A stretch of DNA of 64,000 nt from Monosporascus cannonballus (lineage: Eukaryota > Ascomycota > Sordariomycetes > Xylariales): positions 310,001-374,000 of the forward strand of contig QJNS01000042.1 of the NCBI GenBank assembly GCA_004154925.1. Reading direction: 5' to 3'. Under the pieces are notes generated by a model. That model worked only from the letters and a program-made list of their open reading frames with translations, ran no database searches and was not told the DNA's origin. Shown here piece by piece: positions 1 through 12,583 of the stretch. The position numbers and the translations under genes were made by a program. Every line of letters starts with the position of its first letter. Position 1 is the stretch's first letter.

Positions 1-59
1 AATTAAATTTCGAAAAATATAATAATTAAAGTTATTTATATAATTTTCGATATTAATAT

Positions 60-1420
60 AAAAAAATATTTACATTTACGACAAATTATAGTAATTCGGG
101 CAATAGCTTTCGATATATATCGGAAAACCTAATAATATAATAGTAATTTTCCAAAACAATAATAAATAAATAAAATATAAATTCTAAAAAAATATCAGAA
201 ATATTTAATACGAAAAATATACGAATATTAGTTATACAAATATCCAAAGATTTATAAGATCTTAAAATAACTTAACATAAATATTCTGTTCCCAGAATAA
301 AATTAACGGTACCAAAAGTTTTACCGCAATATGATATTTACGCCAAAGCAAAATCTCGATAATATAAACTATACAGAAAATTATAATTATTACTAATTAC
401 AAAGTAAGTATAATATTTAATTATATTCGCCTTTATTATTCAAGTTTTTATATTAAGAAATCCAGCTTTATAAATATATTACGATAGCATTTTCGTAATC
501 GTTAACCGATTTACGAAATGTTCCTGTTTTTTACCATATTATAAGGACATAAACGCTAAATAAATAAAATACATTTTTTAGATATATTTTCAGCACATAC
601 GCATTACTAATAGGAATTAATTTAAATAACAAATTAATATTCGTATCTAAATTTTAATAGAATTGATAATATAAATCGCTCTAAATTAAAAATTATACAA
701 CGTATTTAAACTTTACAGAAATAAAGAGATAAAACAAATAAAGTAAGTTTTAGAAATTTATTTACGATATTAAATTAATTACGAAAAAATAATTAAGTTA
801 AGAAATCATTAATTGGTTAACTGGCCTATAATATTAATTATTATAAAAGTATTAAGATAATATTTGCAAACGTAAATTATATATTGATTTTAAAAATTTA
901 CAAAAAGATACGTAATAACGGCTTATTAATATTAAAATAAATTTTCGACCGGAATAACTACGAGAATTATATTATACGTTAAAAACAAAACTGGAATGCA
1001 TATATAATCAAAGAAAGGAGTATTATAATCCAAAAAGGTTCAAAGGATTAATTTCGAAAAGGTGGAAATAATTTCTTTACTACAAAAAACATTTAAACAA
1101 AACGATTTAATAAATGTTATGGCTACACCATACCATCACGCCATCAGGGCAAAAGATCGGTGGAATGATCGCAATTGTAGCAATCATTTTGGTGCTTACA
1201 GCTGCATATATACTCTGGAGCTTTTACGGGTGACCAGGCCGTAATAATAAAAACTCCGACTTTAAATATATCGATCTATTCAAAATCGCTAAGGAAATCT
1301 TAGAAAATAATTTCTAATTGGAATGTTTATTAAAAGTTAAATTAAATTTAATTTTTCATATTTTCTTATTCGAATTAATAACAAATTCAATTAAGGTATA
1401 TACGATATAAAACGATATAA
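60..1420 (+). pseudogene. E0 integrase (RIP-inactivated)
   Basis: Remnant of the Ty3/gypsy integrase, which inserts retrotransposon cDNA into the genome. Positions 180-240 match the zinc-binding region of the E4 copy. Positions 470-660 read as the catalytic core start, with a D-R-F-T-K type motif and a following FLPY-H-KDI stretch seen in all family A copies. The C-terminal part follows from about 1000. In-frame TAA codons and altered codons rule out activity. The region between 1110 and 1251 is broken by a 132-bp insertion plus its 5-bp target duplication. Identification rests on alignment to E4 and E5 and on family motifs; residue-level assignment is approximate. Confidence 0.8.
1115..1246. 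mobile_element. 132-bp compact insertion with TG...TA ends in E0 integrase
   Basis: Ordinary base composition interrupts the AT-rich integrase here. The insertion is flanked by a perfect 5-bp duplication ATAAA (1110-1114 and 1247-1251). The same site is uninterrupted in E4 and E6. Its ends TGTTATGGC and GCCGTAATA are 9-bp imperfect inverted repeats; both could derive from TGTTACGGC if RIP changed one base on each side. It could be a solo LTR of a small element or a MITE. One plus frame reads through to a stop at the right end and contains a hydrophobic stretch, described under findings. Confidence 0.75.
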
Positions 1421-1431
1421 AAATAAAAGAC

Positions 1432-1570
1432 GAACAAAGATACGAAATAAAAATGATTTTCGATATACAAAAATAAAACGGATTTACCTAATACCTAATC
1501 AAATGGAAAAGACATCCAGATTCCAAGAATATCTGGGAACCTGCCAAAAACCTTATTCGCGTTTAACGCC
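1432..1570 (+). pseudogene. E0 chromodomain at the integrase C-terminus
   Basis: In the frame starting near 1438 the translation reads YEIKMIFDIQK, then IKWKRHPDSKNIWEPAKNL. This is the chromodomain signature (Y-x-V-E-x-I, then hKWKGhxxxxxTWEP). Chromodomains of chromoviruses bind histone H3 lysine-9 methylation and steer integration to heterochromatin; that role is family knowledge. The W-K and W-E-P positions survive here better than elsewhere in the element. Homologous blocks occur in E1, E3, E4, E5, E6 and E7. Confidence 0.88.
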
Positions 1571-2181
1571 TGTTAAAAAATATTCATTAATAACGACAGA
1601 ATTACCCGAAATAATCGCGCCGCAGTTTACGTTATCCAGAAAACTTACGACGTTCCAAATAATAACATTTATACCCCTAGCAGTTTGAACGGCCATAACG
1701 TATTGTATTTTTTGTAATATAAGTTCCGCAAATTCGTCCAATAATTAAAAAATACGATTTACGAATTTCGTACCTTATAACTAATAATATTGACGTTAAC
1801 GGCGTATTCGAGAAAAACGCGTTAAGGCTTCCGATAAACATTTTTCGGCCGCTAGTTCTTTTTTTTTCAACCTTTTCGATTCCGCTATGTAACGATTAAT
1901 TATAGAAATAAGGATTTTTATCCCATCATACGAACGATCTCGGCGAATCTATTCCTTGTAACCAAAAAGCCCCGTTTATTATTTGGCAATTAAGCTGCTG
2001 GATAAAATAAAAAAAAGTATTGCGTTAAAACCTTCAAATTTAATTAAATTAATTACGGCAAGTCGTTATTTAGATTTGCAAAAACGACATTTGGACATAC
2101 CGGAAAATATATTAAATAAATACAAAAGGTTTACCAAAAAAAAGAAAATCTTCAGGGCAAATTTGTGGAAGGGGGAGATCG
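1571..2181 (+). pseudogene. E0 post-chromodomain tail
   Basis: About 0.6 kb separates the chromodomain from the 3' LTR in every family A copy. The segment around 1980-2170 reads without stops and encodes a lysine-rich peptide; the corresponding E6 stretch (54295-54480) is recognisably related but mutated. It may be a charged C-terminal extension of Pol or a separate short 3' frame. I do not recognise a domain in it. Confidence 0.5.
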
Positions 2182-2570
2182 TATTATGGCTTAACGAATT
2201 ACGGTTTCCAAAAACGGTTTATTATAACTTAACCATAAATACGCGGTAAGGCAGGTTACGTAAAAGATTACTAACTTACTGATACTGAGCCAGTAAGCCG
2301 GATTGGTAACTTATTGATGGTAAGCCAGTAAGCCGGATTACCAAAATACTGGTGGTAATCCAGTTAATAGGAATAAGATATATACGTTCATTATGTCCAT
2401 AATTTAGATAGCTTTAATTTGCAATATAACATCGTTACCTAGGGCACCTTTGGAATTACAAAACGTAATACGATTACTGTATTTATTGCTTAGATTTCTA
2501 TAATACTCCTGCCAATATAAACCCGTACGATTAAGGTTTAATAATTGGTTAAACCCTCTAGCTGGTCACA
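2182..2570 (+). repeat. E0 3' LTR (family A, U3 type 1)
   Basis: 389 bp from TATTATGGC (TG mutated to TA) to GCTGGTCACA. Positions 2265-2345 hold about two copies of a 35-bp U3 unit built on CCAGTAAGCCGG. The TATA region is near 2375. The downstream part is shared with every family A LTR. Confidence 0.92.
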
Positions 2571-3851
2571 ATTAAGGATTAACTTTTTATGCCCAAAGGG
2601 GTTACAGATAGGTAAACGTTATTTGTTAGCCCAAAAAGAATAACAACCTTTTCAATGTACTAATCGTAGGCTAGGATAATTTGCCTTTTCGATTTATCCT
2701 AAAATATTTAAATATTTAAAAACTAGCTTATATTTTATTGTTCTTTAAGTTTGTACCTTTTTATTAACTTTAAAATACGTTTACAAATTTTATACTAATA
2801 GTTTAGGTAAAAAAAAATATATCGTTTACAAAAAACATAAAATATAACGTACGTTGTTCGTTATAAAACAAGTACGGCATTTTTGGGAAAAGAATAAACC
2901 TTAAGCTTTGTAATATAACAAAGAATTCGCGATATTACAATAATGTTAAATTTTTTAATCCGTATAAAATTAGTTCGAATTACGCGTATATTCCGTTTTC
3001 TTAAAACCGTTTGGAAAAATACAGGTTATATGGATATATTTTATGCTAAAAGTCTTTAGAAATGTCTATATTACGTCGAATTAACGAACCTTGAGGTCCA
3101 ATTCTGTTATTACATCTATAACAGTGCGAAAAGATTTAATTATAAACATAATAATGCATGTATTAATAATCGAATCGGTTTTTTGAAAATTACCGCATAT
3201 ATAAATACTTAAATTACAACATTCTAATTATTTATTTTTACCGAATTTATATATAAATACTCACTTTAAGGAGATTAACTTAAATTTGGTTTCCGTAATT
3301 AATATTTTCTTTTATATTTTGCATTTTTAAGCGCCTTTATTTCCTTTTTAACGTCTTTTTTTTAAAAAAGCTTCCCAAGGGATACTTGCGAACTCCCTTT
3401 AAAACTTGGCCGGCTTAATATCTAGTTGATCTCTATATATCCTAGGTTTGCTAAATATAGCGTTAAGGTGTTCCGCGGTTTTTTATAATGCCGCCGTTCT
3501 AATCATTATGTAGAAAATATATAGCTCTTTATACGTTTATTTAATTATATATTATAGTAACCAGAATATGTAAGTAATATTTTTCCCGGTTCCATTTAAG
3601 GCTAAATATATTTCGTTATTCCCGTAAATTACCGTAACGTTTAAGGTGTAAGACCTGCCGTTTTCGGGATCGTCAGGGTTTTCCTGCTTTTGCAGTTTTT
3701 CGCTTTTACGAATAATTGCTTGCGGCTTTTTGGCTTTGCTTTTTTTAGATTTATAAGCTGAGCATATAGGTTCTTACTGATTACTGGACGATTTGTTTTT
3801 TATAAAAGTTTCGAACCTAATATTAAATATTAGCGAATTATCTCAATTATT
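2571..3851 (-). pseudogene. Host remnant H1: unidentified degenerate minus-strand frame
   Basis: Read on the minus strand, this continues the frame of 38765-39890 once E1 is removed. Around 3620-3740 it reads with no stop for over 40 codons, including KKSKAKKPQAIIRKSEKL, PDDPENG and YLALNGTGKNIT. Further left (about 3370-3480) a stretch contains YRDQLDIKPAKF and IPWEAFLKK. I do not recognise the family. RIP load is lighter than in the LTR elements. The part left of about 3300 is too AT-rich to read and shows no motif. It is bounded by the E0 LTR at 2570 and the E1 LTR at 3852. Confidence 0.45.
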
Positions 3852-4245
3852 TGTGACGACTAGGCGGTTTAACCAACTATTAAACCTTAGTCGTACAGGT
3901 TTAAGTTGGCAAGAGTACCGTGGGATTCTAAGCAATAGATATAGTAATGTGTTACGTCTCGCAATACTAAGGGTGCCTAAAGTTGTATTGCAAAGGATTG
4001 ATGTTAAGAAATATTGTAAATTACTGCTATTTAAATTATGGAATTAATGCGCGTACATAATTTCCCTATTTCTAGCTTAATTATTTATGATTACGTAACC
4101 GGCGGTAATTACCATCACTTAGGATCACTTTTGATCACAGATGATTACTGGTTTAGCGGTAATCACCAGTTTCGTAACCCGAGAGATGGCCCTTATTATC
4201 TTTATTTAACCGTTTTTCGAGGCCGCAATTTGTCGAATCGTAATA
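3852..4245 (-). repeat. E1 3' LTR (family A, U3 type 3)
   Basis: 394 bp from TGTGACGACTAGGCGG to TCGTAATA. The shared R/U5 half lies on the left. The U3 half (about 4075-4245) holds repeated GATTAC and GATCAC motifs instead of the type 1 repeats, and ends with a GAGGCCGC segment shared with the solo LTR at 35996. Confidence 0.9.
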
Positions 4246-5414
4246 CGATTTTTCCTTCTCAAAAGTCTCATCCTGAAAATCCCGTTTTTTTCCCTTATTT
4301 GGTAAATAGCCCTTTTTTCGTTCTTAAAATATATCGTTTCGCATTTCCAAGATTCGTCATATTTTTCGTTGTTTTATTATTCGTTACATTAATCTTGTAA
4401 AGGCCTTAGATAAATTAGCATACGATATTATACTTTATTCTTATTGTTTTTCGAAAAATATAAGCTGTACGATAATAGAAAAGGTTTTAAAGTATAAAAA
4501 ATATATTAATCCGGATGGATCTTACAATAATACCGGCCTGCAGTTTTCCTTTTTACAAAATATCCGTCGAAAGCATTAACGTTTTGAACGCAAAAGAATT
4601 TGTTAAAAAGTGATTATTAAAGCTCTAACGGCTATATTTTAAAGCCTAATATTGGTATTAGAAAGAAATAAATAAAACTTTTTTTCATTTTATTCGGTTG
4701 CGCAGGCAAAAGGGGTTAGTTCGTTCGAAGGGTATTATGGTATAACATAAGCTTTAATTATTAGACAAATTAGAAAGCAAAAGCATTAAAAATAGGAACA
4801 GCTAGAAGCTGCCGTCGTAGCTATTACGTCAGCGCAGGCTGTATTTCCGACCGGATGGTCTAACATCAATACTATTAATTAGTCGTCTATTAATTAGGGG
4901 GCCTTGAACTCTGCCGACCTCGGCGTTGCTGGTGAAAACCTTACAAAAGGTACTAGGCGCCAATAAGACTTTTGGCAGGTTCCCAGGTATTTTCGAAATC
5001 CGGGTGCTTTTTCCACGTAATTAGGTACTGGATAAACCCGTTTTGGTTTTTTATATCGAATATTTTTTCTACCTTATGTAATTATACGTCTTCCACCTTT
5101 ATATCGTTTTATTCCTTTCGTACTACAATAAAAACCATTATTAATTCGAGCAAAAAAATATAAAAAACTGTATAGGTTTAATCTTAGGTGGAAATTTTAA
5201 ATAATACTGATTCTTTAAGAATCTTTTGGCAATTTTAGATAAAATAATATACTTAAAATGGAATTTTTAATACCTTATTTTATTGAAATACTTTTTGTAA
5301 TTTCAAAAATTATATCCCCCTTTTTGAGAATTAATTTTTTAAATTCTTTTTAGTTATAGTACCTATTAATCTAAGTACGTACGATTTCTTATTTTATTTT
5401 TATTTTTAATTTAA
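4246..5414 (-). pseudogene. E1 integrase C-terminus, chromodomain and tail
   Basis: Minus-strand remnant. The chromodomain lies at about 4960-5120: the reverse complement has the same block as E0 (PDFENTWEPAKSL-like), one of the better preserved stretches of E1. Left of it is the 0.6-kb tail leading to the 3' LTR; right of it is the integrase C-terminal region, broken at 5415 by E2. The integrase resumes at 12795. Confidence 0.8.
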
Positions 5415-5419
5415 CTATT

Positions 5420-5625
5420 TGCAAAAATACAGCCCCTATAAGAATAAGGCGAGTAGCCGACCAGCTACCGATCAGCTACCGACCCACTTACTAATATAAA
5501 TCCACCATTTAGCAGGTAATTGGAAATGCCAAATAAAAATAGCCTAATACATTTACTTCTTAAAATCTGTTTTACGACTGGTCGGAGATCATTTTACCCA
5601 GTTTATAATTATTTATTATTTTACA
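5420..5625 (+). repeat. E2 5' LTR (family B)
   Basis: 206 bp from TGCAAAAATACAGCCC to TATTTTACA. It pairs with 12584-12789 at equal length. The central block CGACTGGTCGGAGATCA is nearly identical in both copies. No clear tRNA primer-binding match follows it; the next bases are AT-rich. Confidence 0.93.
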
Positions 5626-7680
5626 ATTTTTTTATTTATCATAAAAAATAACATAATAATTATTAAAACCAAAGTTTGCCGACTATAAAATAAACCTAGT
5701 TCATTAATCGAAAAAACCGCCGATTGGAACCCAACCGCCAAACGATTAATTACGGTACGGAAATAGACAAAAAAACTTATAACGAAACTTTAACGGGCAA
5801 AGTATTATAATCTTTGGGATCTTAAATCTCCTTATACATATAATAAGGAAGTATGCGGATAACCGTTAACTAAACCGTTGGAAAACGGGCGTAATATAAT
5901 AATCGCATCCCGGAATTTAAAATAAAAAAAAGTTAAAGGTTTTAATAATAACCAAATTTTAAAAATTATTCGTTAATAAAATAAATAATATTCGGAATTA
6001 TTTAAATAATTAATTAAATAGTAAATAATAACAGAAATTAAAACGATAAAGTTTTATAAGTTAATTATAATATTATTATAAAAAATAAAGGCAATAAATA
6101 AATATCGTATTATAATTATCCGAAACTTTTAAAATATTTATTAATTAAAAATATTATATAAATGTTATTATAAAAATTTATATCAAAAGGCTTAGGCGAG
6201 ATGCCTTTATTTAAATCTAATGAGCTATAAGTTATATAAATATTTTTATTTCAAACGTTTAGTAATTATATCGTATTATAATTAATTATTTTAATTACGA
6301 AAAAATGAAAAATAAAAAATCCAGAGATTGTCATTAGTAAAGGTTACGTAAATATTAATATTTTCGATAAAAAATGTCAAGAACAGTTTATAAAATTATA
6401 ATAATAATCCGATTAATCGCCGTTACACCTTTACGTAAAATAAATATTGTTAATTTATAAAATAAAGTTTATAAACGTCCTTAATCCGGAAAACGATCAG
6501 AATAATAAACGTTTTATTTTAATTATTTTGATAAATTAATATTAAAGTTACGAAATATTTTATTACGATAAAATATTAAATTAAAACGAATTAATAACGT
6601 AATAAATAAAATAAAACATTATTAATACGTTCGGAAACAAAGCGAAAAAAACGATTATTTTCCGGCAATAATATTTATAAAAATAAACAATTTTATTTTA
6701 ATATTTTTATGAAAAAACATTTCCATAACAAATTAAGAATGTTACGTAAAAATAATAAGGATTACGGGCATTTTTATATTCAGAAAACAAATAATTGCCG
6801 ATTTTATTCTAATCGGAATAAATCAGTATGATTTAATATTTTTGATTTTTATAAGGGCTGATTTAAATATTATAATTATATGAAATTAAATTATAAAAAC
6901 TTAAATTATAAATTCAAAAGAAATACGAAAACCTCATTATTCCGGCCATACGGAAATCAATTTCGGAAGGCTATATGAAACATTATAATATATAACGATA
7001 AATTAAACCAATTTTTAATTATGAACTTTAAAAAAAGGCGAAATAAACGTATACGTCTAGTTGATTTCGGCTAATAATTACAGAATAATTAAAATACAAC
7101 TGGTTTTTAAAAAAAGATATTTATTAAAAGAAATACGGAGGATATATCAGTATAAATAAATATAAATACCGGAATATAAGTAAATATAATAAGTAAAAAA
7201 TTAACGAGAAAATTTAACTTTTAATAAATTTCCGTAAATATTCCAGGTTTTATCGGCATTAATAACGCATATATTAAATATTATAAGGCTTACAAAAATC
7301 TTATTAATATAATAAATAATAACGTAAATAAACGGAAATTTAATTAAATTTATTTAGTAATATATTACGATCGAAAAAATCCCAACTCTTTATGGTTTAA
7401 ATCCGGAATAAATAAGTAAAGAATTTTATTAAATATAATTAAATATTAATAATTATATAGATTATTATAAAAGGTCGATAAAAAAATCGTAAACTTAACG
7501 TTTTTCCGTAAATAAATTTATACCGTTAACCTAAGAAACGTAGCCGAAAAATTAAATATCCCGGAATTCGAAAAATAATCAAAATAAAGAATAAACGATT
7601 TCCTTATATATTTAAAGAATTTCTGGCAAATATGTTCCAAAAAAGTAACGAAAGAAATATATTAATTATTAAGAACAAAA
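5626..7680 (+). pseudogene. E2 gag and protease region
   Basis: By position this 2-kb stretch between the 5' LTR and RT should hold Gag and the aspartic protease. Decay is severe: no frame stays open for long and I cannot point to a zinc knuckle or a D-[ST]-G protease motif. Short plus-strand runs such as those around 5700-5900 and 6640-7000 look protein-like, and the A-rich plus strand agrees with the orientation of RT. The assignment is inference from gene order. Confidence 0.5.
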
Positions 7681-7689
7681 CATATAATA

Positions 7690-9240
7690 AATCTGATCCC
7701 ACGGAAAACGCCTTTATTTAAATTGATTTACCGTATTTCGGAAACTTAAGGGAAAATATTCGAAAAATATTTTCGAAAAAACTTAAAAATAAATTAAATA
7801 CGTTATTTAAAAACGGATATAAAGGCATTATTATTATTTGTATTCAAAAAGGATAATAATTTCCGATTATACGTCGATTATAAAGAGCTAAATCGGATAA
7901 CGATAAAAATTTAATATATTTCATTTTTTATCTTAAAAATAATAAATTGTTTCAAATTAATTAAAATATTTTTGAAATTTAATTTTAAAGATATTTATTA
8001 CGGTATTAAAATTAAGAACGGCGATTAATAAAAAACCGTTTTCCAAACGTAATATAAGTAATTCAAATATACGGTTATATTATTTCGCCTTATTATCGCA
8101 TTAATTACGTTTTAGGTTTATATATATACAATATTAATTAAATTAATTAAATTAATTTTACAGAATATATTTCAATAATATAATTATTTATTCAGATAAC
8201 GAGAAAAAATATACCAAATACTTTTAACTAATTTAGGAACGGTTATTATCATATTAATTATTGATTAAAACGTTTAAATACGAATTTTTTAAAAAAGATA
8301 ATATTTATGAGACTTATAATTAGTATTAACTGCCTAAAGATAGACAGCCGAAAAATTAATATTATCGAAATATAATTAAAACAAAAATTAATTTATAATT
8401 TTTTAATTTTTTTTAGGATTTATGAATTTTTATTAAAAATTTATCCGCAATTATTTCCGTATTACCTAATTTATTAGTAAATTTTTAAAAAAGGCGCAGG
8501 GCAAAAAAAATGACAAAATTTAAATAACTTGAAAAGTTCAAAAAACGTTCCGAAATTTAAAAGATATTTTTTAGTCGGCGACCATTTTCCGATATTAAGA
8601 TAATGTTAAAAATACCAGGGTTAAAATAGGCGCCTCGGTAAAAGCTATACTGCCGATATTTTTATATAAATACGGAAGGTATTAGTGCTTAATTATATAT
8701 TGGTTACGAAAATTAAATCCAACCAACAAATGGTAAATTATAAGGTAATAAAAATTATTAGCGATTATAAAAAACGTAAAATATTGGCGGTAATATCTTA
8801 AAAATACGAAAATCTTTTTGATACTTACTGATTATGTGGCGTTAAAAAATATAATAAAGATATTAACGTGTTATTTTAAAAGGAAATTAACCCGATAAAT
8901 GTATTATATTATATAATTTAATTTTGAAATTTATTATTAACCCAATAAATTTATTATTAACCGGACCTCGTTAACCAGGCAAATAAATTATTTTAACGCC
9001 CGGATTACATATTAAGCGAAATTGCGTATAAAAACGTAATTTTTACGTTATTTAAGAAATTCGGACATACGAATAACATATCGGAAAACGTACGGAAAAC
9101 GATTGCAAATATATAATACGATTCAAAATATTATAAGGGGATAAAGGGCCTTATAAAAATAACGTAAAATTCGTTCGTTATAAAATTGCTAAATATATTT
9201 TAGATAACGAAAATTTAAGTAATTACTATTTAAATAAAAA
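7690..9240 (+). pseudogene. E2 reverse transcriptase and RNase H
   Basis: RT is recognised from NNFRLYVDYKELNRITIKN at about 7853-7912, followed by a D-x-Y-x-G-I-K-I block near 7990, and from the catalytic box at 8168-8203, which reads YFNNIIIYSDNE where an active enzyme has Y-x-D-D. Both catalytic aspartates have become Asn (GAT to AAT), a G-to-A change expected from RIP. The thumb and connection regions follow near 8280-8480, with an MNFY-like motif near 8420. RNase H is placed at about 8500-9240 by position only. Confidence 0.85.
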
Positions 9241-9249
9241 AAGCGGAAA

Positions 9250-10950
9250 AATTTCGTTATACGATTATAAACAGTTTTCGAAAGGAAAAAGAAAATAGAA
9301 AATTATATACTTGCTGAATTTATCATTTACGAATAACAATATAAATACGACTTATAATCATAATACGATTAACAGTTAAATAATAATAATTGCAAAGTAT
9401 AACCGTATTATAACTGAATTCCAAAATTTTTAATGAAAACGAAATTAGTAAAAAAATTATTATTTATAAGCAATACATTTTATATTCTTTAACGAGAAAA
9501 TTGGCAATATACAAAATAATATTTTAATTAAGAGTTTTTCGACAATTTTATAATTAAATTCGAAAGTTAAAAATTAAAAATTTAAATATTATAAAGTTAA
9601 TAAAAATAATTAAATATTAAGCCGGAAAAAAAAAATATTTTTTGAACCTATATATGATATTCTATTATAGGGATAAATTTATAATTCTGTTATATAATAT
9701 TTTATGAGAATAATTAATTAATTAATATAATAATATTTTTAAAGTAAAATATATAAAATATATCTATACGTTAAAATGAAAAATAAAAAACTTTATTTGG
9801 AAAATATAACAAATGATATCCGAAAATATATTAAATAATATCGGAATTAAGAAGATACAATTATACTATATTATAAACTATATAAATAACTATAACTTTT
9901 ATTGTTATTTAAGTAATTTTTCAAAAAGGTTTCGTTAAGTTTTTAATAGGATTTCTTAAAAACTTAAGTTTAAACGAGTTAAAATATAAAGTATGTTTAA
10001 AATCATTAATTATTTTACGAAATTATGAATATCTATTTTTATAATTAAAATTTTAACCGTAAACGAGTTAATCCCATTACTTTACGATAAAATTAAATAT
10101 AAATTCGGTACCATTGTTAAAATTATTAATAATGAAAATAAATTATTAACAAATGAACTTTAAACGAAATGTGACAAAGAATAAAAAAAATAAAACAGAA
10201 AATATTAATTGCTTGTTATTTGCAAACCGATAAGCAAATGGAACGTATTTATAAGATTTTAAAATATTACTTCCAAAATTACGTTAATAATTATCAAAAT
10301 AATGAAATATAATTATTACGAAATACGGAATTTGTATATAATAATATACGGAACGTATTTACTGGTTATGTTTCGTTCGAAACCTTATATAAATATAAGG
10401 AATAAAAAACGTTTCGAAAAAATGATAATTATTTTTAGAATAATATACAAATATTAGAATCAAATAAGAAAAACTTAAAAAAGTATTATAATTAACATTA
10501 TGCGCTTATAAAATTTTAATTAATATAATATATAAATTTATTAATTAAACATTATCAATTTAAAATTAGAAAATTCGTATTTATTTATATCCGGGTTGTA
10601 GTTAAGAAATAAATATGTTCCTAAACGTACAAAATAATTTTTTTATTAAATATTAACAGATATGTAATGCATTTTTAATTTCTTTATTAAAACCGTAATA
10701 TAACCCGGAACCAGACAACGTTTAAATAACGTTATCGGATTTAATAAAAAGAAATAAGAAAAATAAATAATACAAAATATCGTTTACCACCGAAATAACC
10801 GGAAATAACGAAATTATTGAATGAAATAAAAAGGTTGGCCTGCCAAATATAGTAAGTAAAAATTTCGAAAATATTTTATATATACGCTTAAAATATTATA
10901 ACTTTATAAGAAAAAAATTATATACGTATTTAAAAAATGAGACGACTTAA
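9250..10950 (+). pseudogene. E2 integrase
   Basis: The best landmark is at about 10205-10400, where the plus-strand frame reads CYLQTDKQMERIYKIL, then NYVNNYQNN and FVYNNIRNVFTGYVSFE. This is the third part of the Ty3/gypsy integrase core (PxTDGQxERxNxxLExYLR, NYxQDxW, YNxxxHxxxGxSPF). The catalytic glutamate lies in this block. Upstream zinc-binding and first-aspartate regions (9250-10150) are too mutated to mark exactly. A chromodomain-like sequence may lie near 10780 but is not convincing. Confidence 0.8.
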
Positions 10951-12583
10951 AAATCGTAAAATAATAATAATCCGATTAAAAATTAATAGCTTAATAATTA
11001 CAGAAATCATAAAAAATAATTTTAAGCAAAATTAAAATTTTAATATTAAAGCATTACTTAATTCCATAATTGCTTTTAAGTTTTTGACAAATAATTACCT
11101 TATTATATACCGGTCGGAAACTTATAAATAACGTAAAAAAAGATAAATTCTAATTTCGAAAACAAAATATTGGATTTTATTATTATATTATACAATAATT
11201 AACCCTTAATAAACGTCTTATTGACATTAATATAAAAATGTCGGAAAATAATCGAAAAATATATAACGGTAAAAAATAAATACGTTTATTACATTTATTA
11301 AATATAAAATCCGGAAAGAATTTAAAAACGTTTTACTCCTTGCGAAAAACAAGGCCTAAATACCCGGAATATAATTTGGTATTAATCGAAAATAAAGCGC
11401 CAATTTTAAAACGCTTAATATATTTAAGTTGAATAATAACTTTATTAAACAAAACCGTTTTTAATTATGGTTATTATTAAATATTAAAATTTGGCTAAAA
11501 CGTTAAAAAAAGGCAGAAAATATTTGTAAACGGGAAGCGTAACGACATAACGGCTTTTGAAAATTACCTTATTTATAGGGATATCTTAAAATTACGCCTA
11601 ATCGGAAATTAATCGCGGAATAATAAAAAAAGGACCGTAATTCTTATAAAAGAAAATTTAAATTTATAAAGTCATAAAATAAATTTAAAATTAAATATCC
11701 GTAATTATAACTGATAATTAGAAATTAATTTCTATTATGCTAAAAAAATAATATTTCTTAATAATAATTACGTTAAAAGCAAATTCGGCCTTGCAAAAGA
11801 CGTTAAGTCGAAAACCGACCGCAATTACGTCGGAACGTTCGTATTAAATATCCGTAATACGAACTTTTTCAAATTTATCGATTAATTTCTAATTATCGAT
11901 ATCGCATTAAAAAATCGTTTAGGCGGCACCATTAAAAACGATCGGAATTTAAATAAATATTAAATATTAGTATTAATAGTTTTAAAAATAATTATTTATT
12001 ACGCAAAAGATTTTATAATAATAATTAGTTGCGATATAATTTAAAACGCCTAAAATTTAAACGTAAATTATACGGTAATGGAAATAACGTTATATTACAT
12101 AAATATAATACGGTTTATTGCCGCCCGTAATTCGACTAATATTTATTTTATTATTGGCGTCGAAAGGATAATATTCGAAAAAATTCCAGTTTTCTTTAAT
12201 ATTAAAATTCCATTATTTAGAACTCCTTACAAAAAGAAAAATGGGGAACGGAGATAATACGTGAAACAATTGGAAAAAGCGAAATAAAAATAAAAAAAAC
12301 AGGAAACTGGACGAAAAGCATACGTAAAAAAAATAAAAATATAAGCGCAAAAAGAAACATTGAAAAAATAAACAAAATAAGTTTAACTACGGATTATAAT
12401 AAGAAACTGGAGGGAATAAAATTAATTGCGTAATATAATACGTATTAATTATTACGGCAATTATTTAGAATATAATATAACTGTAAATTATTGGCAAATA
12501 TACGTAACCATATTTATAAAGTTCGTGATATCAAATTAATAATAATATTATTAAAAATTAATTATTTAAAAAACGGAAATAAT
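10951..12583 (+). pseudogene. E2 long 3' region with a possible extra reading frame
   Basis: About 1.6 kb lies between the end of integrase and the 3' LTR, longer than the tail of family A. At 11900-12420 one plus frame is protein-like between RIP-type stops, including ARNSTNIYFIIGVERIIFEK and then a lysine/glutamine-rich stretch starting PYKKKNGERR (about 12225-12410). I do not recognise it. It could be a Pol C-terminal extension, an accessory 3' frame, or older inserted sequence. The stretch 10951-11750 shows nothing recognisable. Confidence 0.4.

Larger units (their letters stand above)
1..2570 (+). mobile_element. E0: 3' part of a family A Ty3/gypsy chromovirus, cut by the window start
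   Basis: This is the downstream part of a family A element: the end of RNase H, the integrase, the chromodomain, a tail and the 3' LTR. It aligns along its whole length with E4 (from about 33045) and E6 (from about 52510). RIP damage is heavy, with TAA and TAG stops throughout. Its 5' LTR, gag and RT lie upstream of the window, so no target duplication can be checked. It abuts the unidentified host remnant at 2571. It is interrupted at 1115-1246 by a compact insertion. Confidence 0.9.

Noticed and set aside
1062..1244. 60-codon gene at the start of the window
   Set aside because: It runs from E0 integrase into the 132-bp insertion across a target duplication, so the fused frame is accidental.
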